Assembly: GCA_008360955.1 (NCBI GenBank)
Contig: LUCM01005092.1
Coordinates: 431,043-495,042, forward strand
Direction: 5' to 3'
Length of the DNA stretch: 64,000 nucleotides
Source: Fasciolopsis buskii
Lineage: Eukaryota; Platyhelminthes; Trematoda; Plagiorchiida; Fasciolidae
This document shows, in pieces, positions 1-12,306 of the stretch. Under the pieces are notes generated by a model. That model saw nothing but the letters and a program-made list of their open reading frames with translations. It made no database searches and had not been told where the DNA came from. Within the stretch, counting starts at the first letter, position 1. Each line of letters begins with the position of its first letter. The translations under genes and the position numbers were made by a program.

Positions 1-728
1 CGCTTTTGAGGCCGCTTGATTTAGCTCCACTCTGGCACTTATCAATGAAGACCTGGGGTCTTTTGATAACTGGTGTTCCAAGTGGCTACCGGGTTCTCTG
101 CTGGCAAGTGTTCCCTAACAACATACAAATGCCAAGTTCCTCCAGGCCCCTCTGCACAAACGGTATGCCAATTCTTGCGTTACACGCAGTTGAGAACTTA
201 GGGTTGCAATACTTCTGCTCTTTCAACTTCAGTGAGCAAGCCCACCGCCAGACCGCTGTAGCCAAAAGAACCGCCACGATGATCTTAAGGGCATTCTGCA
301 CTCAAGACTGCAGAATTATCACTTTCAAGCCCCATGCCAGGCCTCACCTTGAGTGCTTCCCGATTAAATTCGATCGACTTGCAAACAAGAATGTGCAGCG
401 TGCATTCACTAGAAATTTCCTAGGTCCTTCATCTAGCCTAAACTACAGGGCCAGATACGATCTGTTTGCACTTGAACGCTTGTAGCATCGTCGGGTCAGA
501 GTAAACCTTACACGTCTCTTTGACCTTTGCCGTAATAATAACCACTCCACTGCAAATGTCACACACGACACTGGTAGTCCCCTTTATACACTCCTTAGTA
601 GATACTACTCGTTAAAAATACCCCTGATTCGATTATCGATCAAGGCAAAATTCTTCACAGTCGCTTACTCTAAACCGTGGAACAAACCCCCGAATTCCCA
701 GCGATCGTGCTTCTTGTGTTTACATTGA
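1..728 (+). pseudogene. CR1-like non-LTR retrotransposon, C-terminal end of RT ORF
   Basis: One frame is open from the window edge to TGA 726-728 except for a TAG at 483-485. It reads like the post-palm region of CR1/jockey-type reverse transcriptases: ...FSEQAHRQTAVAKRTATMIL, then HARPHLECFP (family: RPILEYxxP), VQRAFTRNFLG, YRARYDLFALERL*HRRVRV, and the last module FFTVAYSKPWNKPP (family: FFxxRVxxxWNxLP). The stop replaces the acidic or polar residue expected before HRR. 5' part lies outside the window. Confidence 0.75.
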
Positions 729-962
729 GTGATCGGAGTGGACAGACGATCAATGGTACCAAGGAATCTGGCGAAAAGGTCACCTGCCGCATTCTGCGTG
801 TCAGGCGATGAAAAGGAGCTCGACCAGTCAAGGGCTCGCACAGCGTCAGAGATCTCCTCTCAACGAGTCGACATATAGAACCAGACAGTATGGTGGGTGC
901 GCGTGAATGAGGAAAGTTTGTTTCGGAGAGGGAAGTTACACCTGACAATCTTGTGGTCACTT
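712..962 (+). repeat. Direct repeat A, copy 1
   Basis: About 250 bp that recurs at 2549-2803 in the same orientation. Shared blocks include TTGAGTGATCGGAGTGGAC, CACCTGCCGCATTC/CGCCTGCCGCATTC, GTCAGGCGA and the end TGGTCACT. It follows directly on the RT ORF end, so it may be a retroelement tail, but no coding family was recognised. Confidence 0.7.
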
Positions 963-1459
963 CTTCTTGCTATTTCAACTACTCATCATAATATGTTTCT
1001 CGCTAAATTTGCGGTCCAAATTGTGAAACCGTATATACTGTCAGTTCTGCATTCCACTTCCATAGGCTCATATTGGCGCACATTCTTCTTGCCATCGCTC
1101 TCAGCTACTCCTGTCCACCGCCTCAACTACAATAACATTTATCTCGACAACCCTCGATAAATCCCTTTTTTGCAAATTGTTTGCCCCAGCCCTAAAAATT
1201 AACAGGTTTCTTCAAACTTCGTATCCGCCATACATGACCGTGAAAATATTCCCAACCGTCTCATTCTTACTGAACGAGGTAGCTCCGCTGCCGGAATAAA
1301 CGAAAACCAGCTACCACTATGGACCAGATTCGCTACCTTCAGCAATCTTCAAACTAGGTGGGCAGAAATTTCAATAATTTTGACAAGCATATTCAAACTC
1401 TTTGTTTAATGTGGCATTTTCCTTTATTATAATTCCCAAGCATATTAAAAGCATACGAT
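963..1459. other. Stretch with no recognised feature
   Basis: No frame of useful length resembles a known family. It lies between repeat A and an RT remnant and may be decayed retroelement DNA. Confidence 0.4.
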
Positions 1460-2095
1460 TTGGCTCGGGCAATTATGGACCATACCCCGATTGTCTCTAG
1501 AATCTTGGAGCGCTCGACACATCCCATAGACAACAAGCCTATCAGCACTAGTGAAAATGGTCTTCTCCAAAAGAAGTCTCGCGCTTCGTATATGACGACG
1601 TGCCTCGATGCGATCACAACGGCCGGTCATGCCGAAAAACGGTGGTGGTAATTTATTTTGGTGTGACAAAAGCCCTGAATAGAGTACCTCGCCGTAGGTT
1701 GATAAACAGGTTCACGTTCTATAGGAGCACGGTCTTATAATCTCATGGGTCATGTCATCTGCCACTCAGAAGTCAAGTGCTAATAGTAAATGGTTTCATT
1801 TTCCATCTAAGGCCAGTAATTAGTGTCCTAAGTCAGGATGGCATATTAGATCCCCTATTGTTTTTCTGTAGTCAATGTTGTGCGAAACCGTATCTCTTTC
1901 CTGTTGGCCGATGATATCAAACCGTTAAAATTTTCAGCCAGAGGCTTTAGTCTCCACCATCGCCAAAGTCACCCAAGACCCTATATTACTCAAAACCTGT
2001 GCCGCCGAATAGATGGTGTAATTCTTAGCCAGAAGGCAACCTACCGAATAGAAGGAGCAGTGGACGATCTGGACCAACGGTGCGAAATATGACAT
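1460..2095 (+). pseudogene. CR1-like reverse transcriptase, central part
   Basis: Broken over several frames but in the right order for a CR1-type RT: VSRILERS...GLLQKKSRASYMTTCLDAIT (family: GFxxxRSCxTNLL), then KALNRVPRRRLI (family: KAFDRVPH), a TAA at 1738-1740, then LIVNGFIFHLRPVISVLSQD followed by GILDPLLFF (family: VPQGSVLGPLLF), and finally FLLADDIKPLKF with the catalytic ADD still readable and DDLDQRCEI. At least two frame changes and one stop show it is dead. Confidence 0.7.
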
Positions 2096-2548
2096 ATGGT
2101 ATACCGTCATGGCCAGAATTGTGGGATGGCCTGGCATATTTCATCACACTGCTGATGCCAGTAATGTCGAAGGAGATGGAGGATAATTTAACATGGGGTG
2201 GATTTCAGTGTGTCCGATTGCCATTAATCTAGGTGGAAGAGGAATATGTATTGAATGCTCCCGTGATGTCTACAGGGGACTCTATGCGTAAGCTGTTGAA
2301 TATAATGAATTTTGGAATAGCTGACGATTTTCGCTGCAAGCGATCCTTGAAAATATGAGAAGTCCACCGAACTTGGCTAGGCGACCGGAGAGATAGCATT
2401 TCCTGCATTTTTAACCTTAGTTCTGACTCGATAAGAAATTCTTGTTGCAAGCAGTTAGCTTGCATTAAGAGCGTAAAGTCTCCCGTTGTGCTGAAGATTT
2501 TTGAGTATTCAAACGTTTCATCTGGAGATGACAAACCCAACTAGGCTC

Positions 2549-2803
2549 CTTGGGTTTATGTTGAGTGATCGGAGTGGACCGTCGATTAATGGTAACGAGG
2601 AGTTTTGCGAAAGGTCGCCTGCCGCATTCCTCGGGTCAGGCGAATAAAAAGAAGCCGCGACCAATTCAAGGTTTCGCAGTAGCATCAGAGATCGCGTCCC
2701 AACTCGAGTCGGCATATTAGAAGAACAGACAGTTAGGTGGGTACGCGTGGATGAAGAAAGGTTTGTTACAAAGAGGGAGGCTACGCGTGATTATCAGGTG
2801 GTC
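2549..2803 (+). repeat. Direct repeat A, copy 2
   Basis: Aligns with 712-962 at an offset of 1,836-1,841 nt with many substitutions. Having two copies in one orientation, each after CR1-like RT DNA, suggests part of the same element family. Confidence 0.7.
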
Positions 2804-5077
2804 ACTCTCAGGGAAGGGCTTTAGCACTGAAACCCTAACAATACGAATGCTATGTGTAAAAACTACGTTTAATATATCATGGAACCTTGTGGGCGTGGTC
2901 ATATGCTGAGTCCATCCTTCAGGGTGCGTTTTAAAATCAAATTCTAGTGGAGCAAGTGGAGCGGATAAAGAATGCCAACAAATTTTAGGGGCATTGAAGT
3001 CATCTGCGATTCTCCTGCGGCTGAAATGGAGTCCAGAAAAATAAACGGAGGCTTTGGTCAGATGGGAAATACCAGAACTAATCGAGTTTGGTGGTCCTTA
3101 TACGCATCCTATGTGGATTTGGAGCTCCAGTAATTGTATCCCAAGCTAAAGGGTGTCATGGATGGAATCAAAAAGTGAGTGATGGAGAACGTAAGCCTTT
3201 TATGGCTGCTTCAGGTACGCTAGGTAACAGCCTCCTCTACGGTCGGATCTAAAGTTTTGGTAGGGCCTGTAACCTGCTAGTAAAAAAGGTGGATGGAGCT
3301 GTGGTCTGTTAGCTAAGTCTCTGTTACCAAGATAATATCGTAAGAGTTTTTAGCTGCTAACAACCCTAGCTCCCTTTCCTTAAGAGTTAGTGATCGGGAG
3401 TTCGGGAGTAGGGAAAAATCATTGGAACATTGGAGTCCACGTGATATCCAAGAAGTGGGTTCGGTGGGTGTCAAATATTTAACGGATCCACTAAGGATTC
3501 AGGTGTTGCCTAAATGCGATAAGAGATTCATTTACGTAGAGTTAGGCATATAGGCCGGCGAGAGACTGCCTTTGCTAAGGGATTTGTGGACTTAAGACTA
3601 TTTTGATAGAGGAAGCTTGGGAGTTAATGAGCATGTTTTCAGAGGATGCCGGTATGGGGGATGTGATATCAGTGGGGGTGGGAGAATGTTTGGTGGCCGA
3701 ATTATGAACTTGTGACGGCGGAACTGGCAATCTAAGGGATAGTGAGGGGAGCTTCGAAAAATGCCAGAGAAAGAGCCGGTTAGCAGGTACGTGCATAAAA
3801 TACTGCAATGTTCTGCCTGGCTGACTGCGGTGATCGATCGCCAGGACGTAATGGCAATTTCAGTCCACCAACCTCAGCACAAACCAGCCAGAGCCCTTAT
3901 CACCAATTATTGCAATAAACGCGGCCGCCAGCCTTCAGGTTACTGAGCAGACAACAGGTGAGCTTAATGACATTTGGATTTGTTTGTATTGTTTCTCCCC
4001 CACAAAATATCTTTTGCCGTTTCATTTTGATATCCGTCTGAGTGGGATGGCGGAGCATTGTGAGATAATCACAAGAGTCAACAGAATTCTTGAACTTTAA
4101 TTCAGAATCAGTTAACTTCCGTCGTACGTCATTTCCTCCTGAGCTTAAACCAGGCCGTACCACGGGAGGGCTCCCGTTCGCATTTCATAGTCAGAAGTTG
4201 GATAATTCACTTCTATCGGTGAACCCTGAACTGGAAGCTAACGAACGTTACAAAACTCTAGGTCCCTGCCTTGACTTAATCACTTCATTTCAATGTGGCA
4301 CAGGCCCAAAATAGTGAGTACCCTGGATCCTTCAAGAAAATGACTGGATTAGTGAACGAAGGAGTTTCTTCTAAAATTGTAGATGAGCGGTCTGTCATAC
4401 GAAATTACGTCTTTTCCTGATTTTCTTCAAAGAATAAAATATTTCAAAGTGCAAAACTGCTAGTATTTCCGGGGAACAAGTGGAAATGTTGAAAGCAAGT
4501 TGCTCTTTAACAGGTCCACAAAGCATATCCGTTAGGTTTAGGCAAATATGCACAGTTGCCCCTCACCAGAAGCATTCGTTTTCGGCAAATCTTTCGCTTC
4601 ATCTATAATAACCGTCGGAAAAACCGTTACACTGCACGTTGTTTAGTCTCCTCTACATCCCCCTACGGTCCGCACTACACCGACGTGATAAGAAACAACG
4701 GCTTTCACGACAATACCGTCTTTCTACAATGGATTGGACGATGCTCTCTCAGCTCACTTCACTTGATAACTTGATAATGTATAGTTCTCGATTTGCGAGA
4801 TGCATGCGCAAGGTAAGATCAATTTTTTACATAGATGATGCACAGGAAATACGGACAATATCAATCGAAGGGAGAGGGGGTGAGAGCGACCTCTAGTAAT
4901 TTGGAAGGTTTATTTGTTTTGTATATTTTTGACATACGAAAGTCGTACGCAAAATAAGATCAAAATTGGGCCAACAAGGCTCAGTGAAGACATGGAAAAC
5001 GGAAACCAAACATGCAATGCAATGTGGTTTCGCTCACAAGATCATAACAGGCACTGCGATTTTGCGAGCACAGGGAT
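2804..5077. other. Stretch with no recognised gene
   Basis: Only short frames in all directions; none shows a family motif I can name. The + strand is purine-rich to about 3.8 kb. It may be old repeat DNA. Confidence 0.4.
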
Positions 5078-5905
5078 TTATTCCAAAGCCAGATAATAGT
5101 TCGCAGAGATTTTTCTGTGGCTGATTTCCAGTCCTGCACTGCGAGTGATACTATGTTTGAATGCAGCAAAGGTGCGTATCGCGGGCGCAAAATATGGCTG
5201 GAGGGCAATGGCTGTCGCCGCCGTTTGGCCGGGGTACTCGATATTCAAGAGATTTATATGGTGGAGATGATGATCAGTATAGATGCGATAACGGAATGGA
5301 GATGAGCGAAAACCAGACTGCATTTCAAAGACGGCAGCATAAACTCGAAAATTCTGGAGGCACAGACCGTTAAGCAAGGAAAGCAGCTTTCAATAACAGA
5401 TCCACTACCAAACACCCTGATAGCGCAACTCGATTGTGTCGGTAGGACGATTTTCCGTTCGTCAAATGTAAAGCTGTAGGCCGTAATTTGAAGAGTCACA
5501 GGGCCATCTAATGCGCCCGTGTTCACCGTTGGAATTTTTTGTGGCAAAGGCAAACCGTCTTCTGTTTCAGATTCATTTAAAGAATGCAAATGTGAACTGA
5601 ATATGGTGCTGAGGAAGAAAATACAAGTTGGCACGGAATCTGTTGAGTGCACTCTCTCTTCTGTGATCTGTGATACACCCGCACGGGCGTCCATCCGAAA
5701 AGTGAAGCGACCAGCGTTTTACTTCGGCTGTGATAGTCCCATCCAACGTGGACTTTACTGGGGTAATCGCATTACTTCCAATACGTTAAACGCAAAACCG
5801 GCGATGGCAATACGTTTCGCTTCCAGAGGCACCATTAGGATCATATTGGCCTCAGTACAATTGTCGGCATATATTTTTGCAAGCGTTTTGCGAACTGAAA
5901 CTTGA
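5078..5905 (-). pseudogene. Possible decayed coding region, family not recognised
   Basis: Reading the - strand downward from 5905, protein-like sequence moves between frames with few stops: RKTLAKIYADNCTEANMILM, then KSTLDGTITAEVKRWSLHFS, then GALDGPVTLQITAYSFTFDE (146-codon frame 5254-5694), then MQSGFRSSPFRYRIYTDHHL (99-codon frame 5078-5377). The frames overlap and follow one another as expected for one reading frame broken by small indels. I cannot assign a function, and a chance run of open frames is possible. Confidence 0.3.
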
Positions 5906-8582
5906 AAGGTGGACGTACATCATATGCAGTGTAAATATTTCCCTTTACCTGTATTTGGCGTACATGTCGTTATCCCCAAAACACACGCACAATTTAGTTA
6001 CTCTTTTGTTGATGAACAGTAGCTAAATATACTGGCCTTGAATGTCTGGTTTTGTGTCACTCAGATACTGGGCAACACATCAGATGATGAAAGGCTTTGC
6101 TGAAAGAAGCTGTACGTTTGGTTTCAAGTGCTTTATACCCTTAAGGGAATTCAAACTAGGTAACCAAGTCAACCCTGTTAACTGTAAGTTTCGCAACCTG
6201 GACTCAAATTTTTCTTGCACCCTAAACGTCTTGAAATATGCACTCAAACAAAGCAAATCGATTAGTGGGGCTGCATCACAGAACTATAAAGTTGAAAGAG
6301 AGGAAGCTACACCTTTTGAACCCACGTCAGAGGCATCCTCGAGTAGTGCTTTCTAGTCTGTTCGAACATGAGGCAAGCGACAGAGTGATGATTGGAAACG
6401 TCCAGCTTAACTTTTCCAAGCAGCCGATTGGCTGCTCTGTAAATCTAAACTGTATGGATCGCTGTAATTTGATGAAATTAGATCCCTTATAGGTCCGAAT
6501 CGCAAAAATAAATCTAGTGCTCTTCATTAATATTATAATAGGCAACAGCTGCAGCTCCGCACCTCGTGCTAGAAACTCATTACTATACTCTCTTCAAAAT
6601 ACGGAGATAATTATTACATTTCAGTACCAAAGACATCTGTCAGAACAAATATTTTATTGGCAACTAGTCTCTTTTTGGAACAAAACCCCCCAGCAGTAGA
6701 GTAGTTAATGCTCCATTTCTCATTCATCTTTATCACTCATACTTACCTGAGGATCAATTATATGAAACGCAATTGGGTCTCCGAAAACACTTGGTCTCCA
6801 CGGGCTTCTTCATCATGAAAAAGAAAATAAATCTCCTTACCCAGATCTCCACATGAAAAGCCAAAACTACGTCGACATTTAAAGTTCTTACTCACTACTC
6901 CTCGATATCCCGCTGTCCATTAAATACCTCGGAATTCATCAGAAACCCAGCTCTCGATCCACAAACCAAATTGCGTTATTAACTTCAGGATTACCCACGC
7001 ACACCAAAACGGCGGGCTATCCCTACTTGGTAATTGAAATACCCGCTCCCACTACCACGTTCATTCCTTACTATCTACCATCGTATCTCCCTAGCAAATA
7101 AGTTTTACTTGGTTAAATCACCCTGTCTCAGACAAACCCATGCGACTCTCTCCAGAAGAAACTAGGTCAGAATCTTAAATCCTTTCTCCTCCACTCCTCA
7201 CCAATAGCCCCTTTCCACCTTAGATACTTCGGTCCTACTTCCTCCTCTCCCGAGAACGAAGAGCCTTGAATGGTTTCTGTTCTTCTCTGTTACAGTTTGC
7301 ATTCACCACCAGCCTTGGATTGTCCATTCTGTGAAATTTGGTTTAAGGCCCGTCCTAACCACATTACATTCGCCTTTTTTCATCCAACTCCGGAGAGCTT
7401 CGGTGGAGCGCGGTTAAACCCACTGCTTTAGGCGGCGCACGGCGACCGAACAGCTCGGCTGCAACGACGGGTGGGTGGAACTAGGTTGGCGGATTACACC
7501 TCCCGCGTTCACCCCTCAACGGTTTTTCATGCTGCACGATAAGCCCTCGATCAGCATCATCCACTAGCACTGTTGTGGTTACATTGCTCAAGTCCCCATG
7601 ATCCACTTGTACTCTTTAGTTCCGGCTTCATTTTCCTCTCTTTCAAAGCCCTTCTGACCCAAACTTTAGTAATAAATAGAACTCACCGGTAAAACCTTTT
7701 TGGCATTTGACGTGTGTTTTCATGTTGCATAAACCTGGACACTTGTTGAAAAGGGTTGAAAAACCATCATTTCTCATAAACCTTCGTCCCCGCCTGCCAC
7801 ATTTAGAGACAAATTGCGGCTTCCGGATACCACATTTGACAAGAGTCCACCAGATGCCTCCGTAACTGAGCTACATGCCCATTCCTTTCCCAACTCCATC
7901 TCCACCACTGGACCCAGCCAAAACTCATGAAGTCGCAATTACCCACAAAAAAATCGTTAACTAGATATGCAACCACACAACTGTTATCCCGTGCCACCGT
8001 CTCCCACTGCCTAAATAAACTGTGATCCAATATTCCAGATTATGCGTTGCGCCAGAAACTGTCTCCAAATCTTCTGTTCCGTGTTACAAGGCGTTTCCAT
8101 TCTCCTCACACGCCGTACACTGTAACATGCCCAGTTTCATGTCTATTTCCACACTCTGGAATTTCATCACAATAAGAGACCTACCAATGGCGTTGCCGAT
8201 CTAACGTGGCCAGCTGTGTGCATATGGCGGCCTATGACGCACACAACAAACACAAAGCAGTATGGTCGAGAAATCAACATCGATTTCCAATCTCCCGCGT
8301 GTAAATCCACTTTTGACTGTGCTCGCAAGCTGCACATATGACCTGTGATACAATAAATTTGCTATTGTTTACGCTTTCTACATTTTTCTATGTGACTATC
8401 ATTGCACGTCATGATCATGCGCAGTGTGTGCCTTGGCACTGTCCGAAGAAAGTTATCATCATTTACGTTTCCTGTGCATTATACATGTAAAATTTGATCT
8501 TTTTATGCGCATGCTTCTCGCTTATTGCGAAGTATAAAATATTATTATCAATGAGCGGATAAACTTGCAGATATACCTCATT
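5906..8582. other. Stretch with no recognised gene; pyrimidine-rich + strand
   Basis: From about 6.7 kb the + strand becomes rich in C and T, and this bias continues through the gypsy relic to about 14.6 kb. No coding family was recognised here; the part next to the relic could be its gag or LTR region. Confidence 0.35.
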
Positions 8583-8742
8583 GTTTTGCTCCCCTTGGCC
8601 GGCACTGTTGCTGTCGTAAACAGCTACGCGCTGACGGAGCATCAGTGCGTGAAGGTTTTGACTTCGGTCACATCGCGCACTGATACTCCGGCAGCGCGTA
8701 GCTGTTTGCGACAGCAACATTGCCGTCCAAGAGGAGCAAAAC
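8583..8742. repeat. Imperfect inverted repeat forming a 68-nt-arm hairpin
   Basis: Arms 8583-8650 and 8675-8742 are equal in length, match at about 60 of 68 positions without gaps, and are separated by a 24-nt loop. The core TGTTGCTGTCG[T/C]AAACAGCTACGCGCTG is nearly identical in both. A short + frame (8565-8795) with a hydrophobic start is a by-product of this structure. No target-site duplication was recognised. Confidence 0.9.
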
Positions 8743-9538
8743 GACGAGGTACATCTACATCGTTTATTGTAGTCCGAAAATCTCAAACTTTCTAAACTGT
8801 ACCTGTTGATTTACCATTTGTCTGATAATTTTTTCAGCATTCCGTCTGGGCTTAGAATGTCACATATTCAGGTCTGACCCAAAGGTAGTTTAAGCCCCGT
8901 TGTAATACATAGCATAAATCCTTTTGTTCCGCTAACCCGATTTTAAGAGGTTATATACCTTATGACCTTTAGGCCCAATTTTTCGTTCAAGTTTCTGCAC
9001 GTCGGGCACCGTTCTGTTTCCCAATTGCTGCGTATGACGCAGGCAGCTTTGCTTTTTATCTATTATTTTATTTACATCAGTGTACTCACATATAAAACAT
9101 TACTCCTTGCCTGTTTGTTAACCTTCGGGCCCATTTTGTGGACGGCTAATCTAGTGAGTTAAACAGATCGCATCACTTCGCGACTGGTTACCAACCAGAA
9201 CTCTCTTCAGCTAACATAGGTTATTCCTTAGTACTACAAGCATTCAGAAAATTTCTTCAAACCTTTCTGTATCCTAAAGCCCGGAGCTTACCCTAGTTAT
9301 ACAAGTGTCCCCTAAGGCAATTGCTATGTGGCTTTTGAATATAACTAAGCAACATAACGTTGGCAATTTTAAGGAGAGTTTGCCAAATTACCGCATTTCT
9401 CCTGAACATTGACAAATTATTGCTTGTGGAGTCATTTCTTCCATTGTCTGTTAAAAGTATATTTTTCCGCAGCTCTGTCTACATGCCTTCTATGCTACCA
9501 GCATTGTCACGCTCTCCTTTTGTTGTCTGTAATACCCC
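8743..9538. other. Stretch upstream of gypsy pol, no clear domain
   Basis: The protease and gag parts of a Ty3/gypsy element would be expected here. A frame at 9360-9542 might be a remnant of the protease linker, but no DTG-type active site is visible. Confidence 0.3.
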
Positions 9539-9639
9539 ATGAAACCACCGACAACAAAATCGTCTCCCATCATGAGTCATCGACCGACACCGTTAGCTGG
9601 AGAATCCCTGAGTCCCCTCTATCTGCAAACCTTTATCTC

Positions 9640-9940
9640 CCTAGTCAGTGAAATCCCACCCGTTCCCAAACCGCATCATCTTCCCGCTGAATATTTAGTC
9701 ATCCTTAACAGCAGGCCCCCTTTCAGTCCGCTCGTTCTTCCTCAGCAATGGCTAGTGCCACTTCGGTTCATCCCAAAAGGTTTATTGTATATCGCCGCTG
9801 CAGTAAAACGTGACTTCACTCACCGAGGAAATCTGTTTCCCAGGGACACATTTCTTCTCGATAGAGGCTTGGGTTCCCCGTCTGTTTATCTCCGAGGTTG
9901 TCAAAACAGGACACCTCTAAGAATTCAGTCAGCCCTGTAA
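9640..9940 (+). pseudogene. Gypsy reverse transcriptase, N-terminal part
   Basis: Within the open frame 9539-9940: QQWLVPLRFIPKG matches the family's SPWASPLHxVPKG, and KRDFTHRGNLFPRDTFLLDR matches the following CGDYRxLNxxTxPDRYPLP. Spacing between the blocks is as expected. Catalytic motifs further on (YIDD) were not found, as the frame breaks. Confidence 0.55.
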
Positions 9941-10329
9941 TGAATTTGTCTTACAAATCTGTACTATCGCCACGAACCAGTTACCAAATCATTCGCACTT
10001 CGACCCCACTTGCAACGTTCACACTTTCCCCGCAGACGGCGCATCTCGCCCTGGTATCTACAGCTTCTCCCCTTTCAGACTGTTAGTGTTTAACGCACCC
10101 TCAGTTAGGAATAAGATAAATCACCCACGCTCTGCCCGATCCATCATCCTCCTCAATTAAAATTCAAAGATCTTGAGATCTGCCATCTCCGGGGTTAAAG
10201 CATCCTGTACCGCAAATCCACCTTATTTATTTGCTGTACTACGCGCTTCCATCTGAAAATCTGCATCGTCCCACTGCACAATCACCCTAAGTGGTCACTG
10301 GCCACTACCCGGTCCCCTAGGCAAATGAA

Positions 10330-10595
10330 CAAATTGCACCGGTCCGAAAGAAGCTTTACCATTTCCCCTTAAGGTTCATCTTATCACAGATTTGAGTTAC
10401 CACCTTTCCGCTGTTATTCTGCTAGGCAGGCTATATTTCCCAATGATAGACTCCGTAATAAATCACTCAGCCTTGGTCGCGCGTCTTAAGTGTCTGATTC
10501 TGCTTGACGCGCGATCTCTCCTCAGAGCAATTAGCGCCTCCAGTCATTCCGTAAAAAAGCAAACCTATAGTACCATTCTGACCAGTGAAGCGTAG
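10330..10595 (+). pseudogene. Gypsy RNase H-like remnant
   Basis: KEALPFPLKVHLITDLSYHL resembles the KxxLxxxxxLxHPDxxxx start of the domain, and SHSVKKQTYSTILTSEA resembles SRKLxxxQxRYSTFxRELLA. The acidic catalytic residues are not conserved. It lies between the RT and integrase pieces, which supports the call. Confidence 0.4.
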
Positions 10596-10800
10596 TTACC
10601 AGAACCCTCCCTCGTAAGCCAAATTGTTCTTGCTGATTATAGCCAATTTCCAAAACAAAGAACAAACGGGCATGGGGTGGATACCTGGCAAGCAATAAGT
10701 GTGAAGTCTCCGTTTACGTTGTCCGTCACCTAAAGGCAGGCATTTCACCCAGCGCTTAGTTACTTCCTATCCGTGTGCATAGCCCTCTGGTGAAACTTGG

Positions 10801-11295
10801 ATGATTTTATCTACCTCTATCTTCAGTCATTTCCAGCAACCTCACCCCATGAAAGCATTTGAGTACATGGGATTCACTCACGGCAAAGCGAAACTTGTAG
10901 CATTAGAGTTTAATGCTTCTATTACCTGCTGGCCTAACACAGTTGCACATCGGCGGCTGGTCAAATTGGCTCTGAAATCAAGTAGGATAGTAGTGATAGC
11001 ACGTATGTTGCCTCCTGTGCACTCTTTCCAGGAACCGAAAATCTGCAACCACGTCCCGGTTTATGAACGTCTCATATATGCCAAAAACCTGGATGGTCTG
11101 ACTGCCGCCTCCCGGCTTCGCCACTGGCCTAATTTCCTCCCCTTACCTAGCTTCCAAGATGCTCCCAACATCTTGTACGCAAACTTACACACGGCCATTA
11201 ACAGCCTCACTCATAGTGCTCCAACTCAGGGGGGGACCGCCAAGGACGAGCAAATTTTCAGTCTCATTATGAGCAACTCACTTACTTCATCCTAA
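10801..11295 (+). pseudogene. Gypsy integrase: zinc-binding and core region
   Basis: A single 164-codon frame. SSRIVVIARMLPPVHSF fits the RSKVxRHxxxPxxxF linker; NHVPVYERL fits the HVDxVGPLP start of the core; SRLRHWPNFLPLP fits DRFTRWPxAxPL; KDEQIFSLI fits TDRGxQFxSxLF. The zinc-finger CxxC has become KSS and the first catalytic Asp is lost, so integrase would not work. Start codon is arbitrary, since this is an internal pol segment. Confidence 0.6.
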
Positions 11296-12306
11296 CAAGA
11301 TATTCTAAGTACGCACACTGTGCCTCATGAAATTTTTATTTCCTTGAACTGATCACTGTGGAATCCGACATGAGAAAAGTCGTTGTAATAGTCGTTCACG
11401 GCATGATCAAACGCTCCATCTTGTGCCTCATGAACTATTGTTGCTGAACATCAAATCCTGTGGGTTAACAGATCATATTTAATTTTGACCAACTTCTTAT
11501 CTCTCTGGCCGCTCTTAAGACGTCGGTATCAACAGGACGCGATTCTAAGCGCAGCCAATCACTAGTGGCTTGGTGTTGTCGTTTGCCCCTTACTATTCCT
11601 ATTCCACGGGATTGACGTCTTCCACGCAATGCGCTGCGGCACATCACCATTCGCTGTACCACTCTTTTGAGCCATTCATTCATCTTCCTGGGGGAAGCAA
11701 TTTTTCAAACTGTTCATCGATGAAGGGCCAACGGTCTTATTGCCAAAACATTATGCTGACCTTAACTAAAGTACTGCTAGACGATCTTCTTGCACATGCG
11801 AAGAGAAAATAATTTCGTAATGGGACAAGTACAAGGGCGATCCACAAAACTTCGAGGTCCAAAGTCAAGATATTTTCCAAACCTTGACCTCCTTTGTCTA
11901 CGTCGTGTCAAACTAAACTTTGCATTCTTCTATAAACTCTTTGGCTGGCAAGTATACGCGGCTGGAATCCACAACCGGTTCGCTAACGAATATTCTTTCC
12001 GTCTTTTCCCAGAAACCGACTGCTCTTTTGTGTAAAACCATTATCCAATGTCCTCCAGGTCAAAATCTTTCACCCCTGTAGTCTCCAAATCAAGGAATAG
12101 GTTACCAGACCCTGCCTATTCCTGCTAGAACTTGATAGGATTCCAGATTGCTTTCCTCAGATTTCTTGACTTATCCATCTTCACCGATTTAAATTGAAGT
12201 TAATGACAGTCTGGACAAGGATTTTGAGGGCTAGTTAGACATTTGGCTCCATCTGAAGTTAGGAACGCAAAACTAGTACCTTATACCGCTCTATCCTTTC
12301 CAGTTC

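Noticed and set aside
8565..8795. Small secreted-protein-like frame (hydrophobic start, two Cys)
   Set aside because: It begins with TTG, not ATG, and is explained by the hairpin arms.
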